NCBI GenBank assembly: GCA_903879875.1
Contig: CAIRNC010000096.1
Location: 1-19,773, forward strand
Length of the DNA: 19,773 bases
Direction: 5' to 3'
Origin: an uncultured Bacteroidota bacterium
GTDB taxonomy: Bacteria > Bacteroidota > Bacteroidia > Flavobacteriales > Flavobacteriaceae
Shown here piece after piece: positions 16,232 through 19,773 of this stretch. The notes under the pieces are model-generated. The model made no database searches, was not told where the DNA came from, and was given only the letters and a program-made list of their open reading frames with translations. The position numbers and the translations under genes are program-made. Position 1 is the stretch's first letter. Each line of letters begins with the position of its first letter.

Positions 16232-16262
16232 AAAAAAGCTGCCTTTTAAGGGCAGCTTTTTC
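16232..16262. terminator. Bidirectional intrinsic terminator between hemL and the M16 operon
   Basis: AGCTGCC (16237-16243) pairs with GGCAGCT (16251-16257) around a 7-nt loop, flanked by an A-tract and a T-tract that extend the stem and provide a U-run on both strands. It sits 13 nt after the hemL stop and 20 nt beyond the stop of the converging M16 gene, so it can end both. Confidence 0.9.
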
Positions 16263-16281
16263 GTTTTATTAGAGATTCCTG

Positions 16282-18324
16282 TTATTTGAAATCGGCATCA
16301 GTTACGCCTTCATTGATTTTTACTTCTGAAACTGTTAATTCAATTTCAATTCCAATGTTTATATTTGTTTTAAAAGGCACTTTTACACCTTTCACATCAC
16401 GATAATCACTGAAAGGAGTAACCATGGTCATTTTTTTACCAGGACCAACTTCAACTTCTTCTGATTCTTGAACTTTCAAACCTGTTTTCACATCATAGTA
16501 CAACATTTTGTCTCCATTTTTCAATGCATAAACTTCGTTTCCATTAATGCTTTCAATTCCAGTAACTACAACTCCTTCTTTTTTCATTAATGCCAACTCT
16601 GGAAAAGGATTAGCATCATATTTCATAGAAGCTACTTCATCGGCTTCAAATGGCATTTTTTGTGCACCTTGTGATTGATAACCGGTTTTTCCATCAAATA
16701 CTTTTTTCATGGATTGCCCCATAACGCTTAAGCTTTCTGAAAGTTTATTTGCAGTTGATGCTTTGCGCTCGAAGTTAATTGTAGCGCCTTGTGCAGCTCC
16801 TGAAGATTTTACAGCAATTGTTTTAACTGCTGCAACTGCTTTTTCTCCACCAATTGCATTAATATATGCTGTAAAAACAGTACTTGAAGTTACTCCAGAA
16901 GGAACTGGTTTTTTCATTGCTGGTTTTTCAGCTGGGTTTCCGTATTTATCAAAATAAACAATTGGAATGTTTAATTTTTCTAATCCAGGCAATACATCGG
17001 CCGCTTTACCTACAATTATCATTCGAGTATTGTCAGCTAAGAAATATTTGTTAGCCACTTTCATGATATCATCAGCAGTAACAGCATTGATGTTTTTGAT
17101 ATAGTTTTCATAGAAATCTGCTGGAAGTCCTTGTGTTTGTGTACGTAAAGCATAACCCGCAATCGTTTGTGGTTTTTCAATTTGCATTACAAAACGTCCG
17201 ATGTAACCTGCTTTTACGCTAGCCAACATTTCTTCAGAAACTTTTTCGGTTCTGATTCTTTTCATTTCTTTGAAAATTTCAACTACGGTACTATCTGTAA
17301 CAGCATTACGTACTTGAGTTGTTGCTTCAAATTTTGAAATGTATTTATCGCCACTTATCCCTGAACGTGCTCCATAAGTCCAACCGTGTGCTTCTCTCAA
17401 ATTCATGTTGATATAACTATTGAAATCACCACCTAAAATCTGATTGGCAACAATAGCTGCGAAATAATCAGGATCGGTCATTTTTAAGTTTACCAAATTC
17501 ACTGCAGCCACTTCTGATTGAACAGCATTTGGCATATCTATAAAATTGATTTGTGAAAACTGAACATTTTTTGGGTCAGTATAACTCAAATTTGGTGCAG
17601 TTGCTTTAGCCCAAGAACCAAATAGTTTTTCTACTACTTTTTTAGTGTCTTTTAATTTCACATCACCTACAATAATTAGGTAAGCATTTCCTGGTACAAA
17701 ATAAGTGTTGTAATTTGATTTTACATCTTCTAAAGTTACGTTGTTTAATGTTGCTTCACTTACATATTCTCCAGCAGGATGTCCTTTTCCGAAAGGTAAA
17801 GCATCACCAACTCTGCCAGCAACAGCAGAAACGTCTTTTTCTTCTGATTTTAAACCTTCAATCATTTTGGCTTTTTGCTTGTCAAATTCTTCTTGTGTAA
17901 ACACAGGATTCAAAGCGCCATCAGCAATTAATTCTAAAATTCGACCTGCATATTTTGACAATGCACTTCCAGAAGCGCCATTAGCTCTGAAATTAACATT
18001 AGCACCTAAAAAATCTATTTCTTCGTTAAATGCATCTTTAGAAATTTTAGTAGTTCCACTTCCTATTAATGCGCTTGTCATATCTGAAACTCCTTTTTTA
18101 GTTCCTTCGGCATAAGGTGCATTATCGATGGTGAGGTTAAAAGAAACCCTTGGAAGTTTGTGGTTTTCAACAACCATTACTTTTAATCCATTCTCTAATT
18201 GAAATGTTACTGGTTTGCCAATTTTAATAGTTGGTGCAATTCCAGGTTTTGGCTGAGGTATTATTTGTGCTTGCATAATGATAGTTAAGAACAAGCTTGA
18301 TAAAATAAATATTGATTTTTTCAT
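16282..18324 (-). CDS. M16 peptidase-like subunit without zinc site, fused to a LolA-like C-terminal domain (680 aa)
   Basis: The signal peptide is about residues 1-20 (MKKSIFILSS, then a hydrophobic core and MQAQ), so the protein is exported. Residues about 38-450 have the two-lobed M16 fold (FQLENGLKVMVVENHKLPRV; LREAHGWTYGARSG in the second lobe). The zinc motif HxxEH is absent: the equivalent site at 81-85 reads DMTSA. It is therefore likely the non-catalytic partner of an M16B heterodimer, where the inactive subunit helps bind substrate through the second-lobe Arg and Tyr residues. About 215 further residues (roughly 465-680) look like a LolA/LolB-type beta domain: a conserved start (AYINAIGGEKAV), repeated beta strands, MLYYDVKTGLKV, and FSDYRDVKGVKVPFK. 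The start is 8 nt after the stop of the zinc-bearing M16 gene, so the two are surely co-transcribed and probably act as a pair. The substrate is unknown. Confidence 0.9.
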   Translation of the reverse strand: MKKSIFILSSLFLTIIMQAQIIPQPKPGIAPTIKIGKPVTFQLENGLKVMVVENHKLPRVSFNLTIDNAPYAEGTKKGVSDMTSALIGSGTTKISKDAFNEEIDFLGANVNFRANGASGSALSKYAGRILELIADGALNPVFTQEEFDKQKAKMIEGLKSEEKDVSAVAGRVGDALPFGKGHPAGEYVSEATLNNVTLEDVKSNYNTYFVPGNAYLIIVGDVKLKDTKKVVEKLFGSWAKATAPNLSYTDPKNVQFSQINFIDMPNAVQSEVAAVNLVNLKMTDPDYFAAIVANQILGGDFNSYINMNLREAHGWTYGARSGISGDKYISKFEATTQVRNAVTDSTVVEIFKEMKRIRTEKVSEEMLASVKAGYIGRFVMQIEKPQTIAGYALRTQTQGLPADFYENYIKNINAVTADDIMKVANKYFLADNTRMIIVGKAADVLPGLEKLNIPIVYFDKYGNPAEKPAMKKPVPSGVTSSTVFTAYINAIGGEKAVAAVKTIAVKSSGAAQGATINFERKASTANKLSESLSVMGQSMKKVFDGKTGYQSQGAQKMPFEADEVASMKYDANPFPELALMKKEGVVVTGIESINGNEVYALKNGDKMLYYDVKTGLKVQESEEVEVGPGKKMTMVTPFSDYRDVKGVKVPFKTNINIGIEIELTVSEVKINEGVTDADFK

Positions 18325-18332
18325 GGTATATC

Positions 18333-19658
18333 TTAGTTTTGAGCTTTGTCTTTAGATGGAACATAATCCAAAAGCAATCTTTGGTTTGGATTTAAATATT
18401 TTTTTGCAATGTCTCTAATTTCTTCACGAGTGATAGAACGATACATGTCCATTTCGGTATTGATTAAATTTACATCGCCATACAAAAGATAGTATGTTGC
18501 TAAATTATCAGCAATTCCGTCAATAGTCGCGTTTCCGTTTACGTATTGATTTTCGTATTTGTTTTGCAATTTTTGCATGTCTTTTTCAGAAATCAATTCC
18601 GTTTGTAATTTTACAATCTCTTCGTCAATTTCTTTTACAAGTGATTCAGAAGTGTTAGGAGCTTGTGGTAAACCGTAAATAATATACGTTCCATAATCTT
18701 CTTGACTGTAGCTAAATGCGCCTATTTGCAAAGCCATTTTCTTGTCGTCAACTATTTTTTTGTATAATCTTGAACTTTTTCCATCACTTAAAATAGTAGA
18801 AATCATATCTAAAACTCTAGCGTCACGAGTTTTCATTGAAGGCGTTCTATAGGCAGTAACCACCATTGGAATTTGTATATTTCCATCTTCAAAACTTGCT
18901 TTAATGGTTTGTGTAATTGGTTGTTCAACAAATGTTTCTCTTTTAATTGCAGGTCCGTTTTTGATTGGCCCAAAATATTTTTGAATCCATTCTTTAGCTT
19001 GATCTTTATTGATATCTCCTGCAACTACAAGAACCGCATTATTTGGCACGTAGAATTTTTTATTAAAAGCTTGAAATTCTTCTAATTTAGCAGCATCTAA
19101 ATGATCCATTGAACCTATAGTAGTCCAACGATACGGATGGTTTTTGAACATGTTTTTCTTAACTTGCGGAATCAATTGTCCGTATGGGCTATTGTCATAA
19201 CGCAATCTTTTTTCTTCTTTAACCACCTCGTTTTGAGTATCAACACCAATTTGGTTGATTACAGGATGCATCATTCTTTCAGCTTCCATCCATAAACCTA
19301 ATTCAAGATTATTTGAAGGAAAAACTTCATAATAATAGGTGCGGTCTTCGGTTGTGTTAGCATTGTTTACCCCTCCATTAGAAGTAACAATTTTAAACCA
19401 TTCTCCACGTTTGATATTCTCTGTTCCTTCAAACAATAAATGTTCGAAAAAGTGGGCAAAACCAGTACGGTCTGGTTGTTCGTCTTTAGCACCAACATGA
19501 TACATTACAGAAGTAATAACTGTTGGGGCAGATGGGTCATTGTGCAAGATAACGTGCAATCCGTTTTCTAAATTGTATTCTTCAAACGCTACTTTTTGAG
19601 CTGAAGCAATACCACCAAGCATAAGTGCAACACTTAAAGCCATTAATGATTTTTTCAT
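18333..19658 (-). CDS. M16 family zinc metallopeptidase, catalytic subunit (441 aa)
   Basis: The signal peptide is residues 1-20 (MKKSLMALSVALMLGGIASA, cleavage before QKVAF), so the enzyme acts in the envelope. The inverted zinc motif HFFEH is at 69-73 (GFAHFFEHLLFEGTEN), and the third ligand is probably Glu148 in NEVVKEEKR, 74 residues after His73, matching the HxxEH-x74-76-E spacing of M16. The second lobe contains SSRLYKKIVDDKKMALQ. At 441 residues it has the size of an M16B half-unit enzyme (mitochondrial processing peptidase beta/PqqL-like) and not the long pitrilysin type. The next gene, 8 nt downstream, encodes a zinc-less partner. The substrate is unknown; degradation of peptides in the periplasm is a reasonable guess. 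A -7/-33 promoter pair lies upstream at 19717-19749. Confidence 0.94.
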   Translation of the reverse strand: MKKSLMALSVALMLGGIASAQKVAFEEYNLENGLHVILHNDPSAPTVITSVMYHVGAKDEQPDRTGFAHFFEHLLFEGTENIKRGEWFKIVTSNGGVNNANTTEDRTYYYEVFPSNNLELGLWMEAERMMHPVINQIGVDTQNEVVKEEKRLRYDNSPYGQLIPQVKKNMFKNHPYRWTTIGSMDHLDAAKLEEFQAFNKKFYVPNNAVLVVAGDINKDQAKEWIQKYFGPIKNGPAIKRETFVEQPITQTIKASFEDGNIQIPMVVTAYRTPSMKTRDARVLDMISTILSDGKSSRLYKKIVDDKKMALQIGAFSYSQEDYGTYIIYGLPQAPNTSESLVKEIDEEIVKLQTELISEKDMQKLQNKYENQYVNGNATIDGIADNLATYYLLYGDVNLINTEMDMYRSITREEIRDIAKKYLNPNQRLLLDYVPSKDKAQN

Positions 19659-19716
19659 AAAGTTAATAATTTTCGTTGTTTTTCTATTTGTATTTCAATA
19701 TAGAATTTTGTTACAT

Positions 19717-19749
19717 CAAAAATACTTTTTTTTAGTGAGTTACATTCAA
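19717..19749 (-). promoter_or_regulatory. Putative promoter of the M16 operon (-33 TTG and -7 TATTTTTG)
   Basis: On the minus strand TTG (19747-19749) is followed after 22 nt by TATTTTTG (19717-19724), fitting the Bacteroidota pattern TTG-N17-23-TAnnTTTG. Transcription would start near 19710-19713, about 52 nt before the ATG at 19658. It is the only putative promoter here with both elements. Confidence 0.55.
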
Positions 19750-19773
19750 TAAATTAAAAATTATTAAAAAAAA

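Noticed and set aside
17715..18115. Plus-strand frames overlapping the M16 genes and minus-strand frames overlapping hemL
   Set aside because: They lie opposite clearly conserved coding sequence, overlap one another and have no recognisable features.
16489..18324. Frameshifted or degenerate M16 gene because the zinc motif is missing
   Set aside because: The frame is intact over 680 codons with a good signal peptide and conserved fold sequence. Loss of HxxEH is the normal state for the non-catalytic partner in M16B pairs.

Overview
The window looks like chromosomal DNA of a Flavobacterium-type member of the Bacteroidota. It is AT-rich, has A-rich leaders instead of Shine-Dalgarno sites, and carries several -7 boxes of the Bacteroidota form TAnnTTTG. 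It encodes the gliding-motility ATPase GldA and three proteins that end in a type IX secretion system (T9SS) type A sorting domain. No tRNA, rRNA, CRISPR array, insertion sequence or integrase was seen.

Layout. 1-1168 (+) is the 3' part of a secreted metzincin zinc protease with FN3-like, CUB-like and T9SS tail domains; its catalytic motif lies at the left edge. 1300-2322 (+) is ruvB. 2412-2579 (+) is a 55-residue two-helix membrane protein. About 2652-3575 (+) is queG, with no ordinary start codon where one is needed. A bidirectional terminator at 3678-3711 separates it from two large minus-strand genes. The downstream one, 3735-10562, encodes a 2275-residue modular surface protein. The upstream one, 10835-13690, encodes a 951-residue protein with five SusE/SusF-like modules. 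Both end in the same kind of Cys-paired repeat plus a T9SS tail. 14016-16219 (+) holds gldA and hemL, probably one operon. After a second bidirectional terminator, 16282-19658 (-) is a two-gene operon of M16 peptidases: a zinc-site-bearing subunit, and a subunit without a zinc site fused to a LolA-like domain.

How the genes work together. RuvB, QueG and HemL are housekeeping proteins of recombination, tRNA modification and tetrapyrrole synthesis. The protease and the two giant proteins are likely exported by T9SS and exposed at the cell surface or released. GldA serves gliding, which in this phylum is tied to T9SS-delivered surface adhesins. The M16 pair is probably periplasmic or envelope-associated.

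The most unusual material is the repeat architecture of the two giant proteins: a shared A-B-C repeat tail, one repeat that has lost both of its cysteines, alternating tryptophan-bearing and tryptophan-lacking SusE/F-like modules, and a segmental super-repeat in the 2275-residue protein. Family names come from motif recognition, not from database searches.
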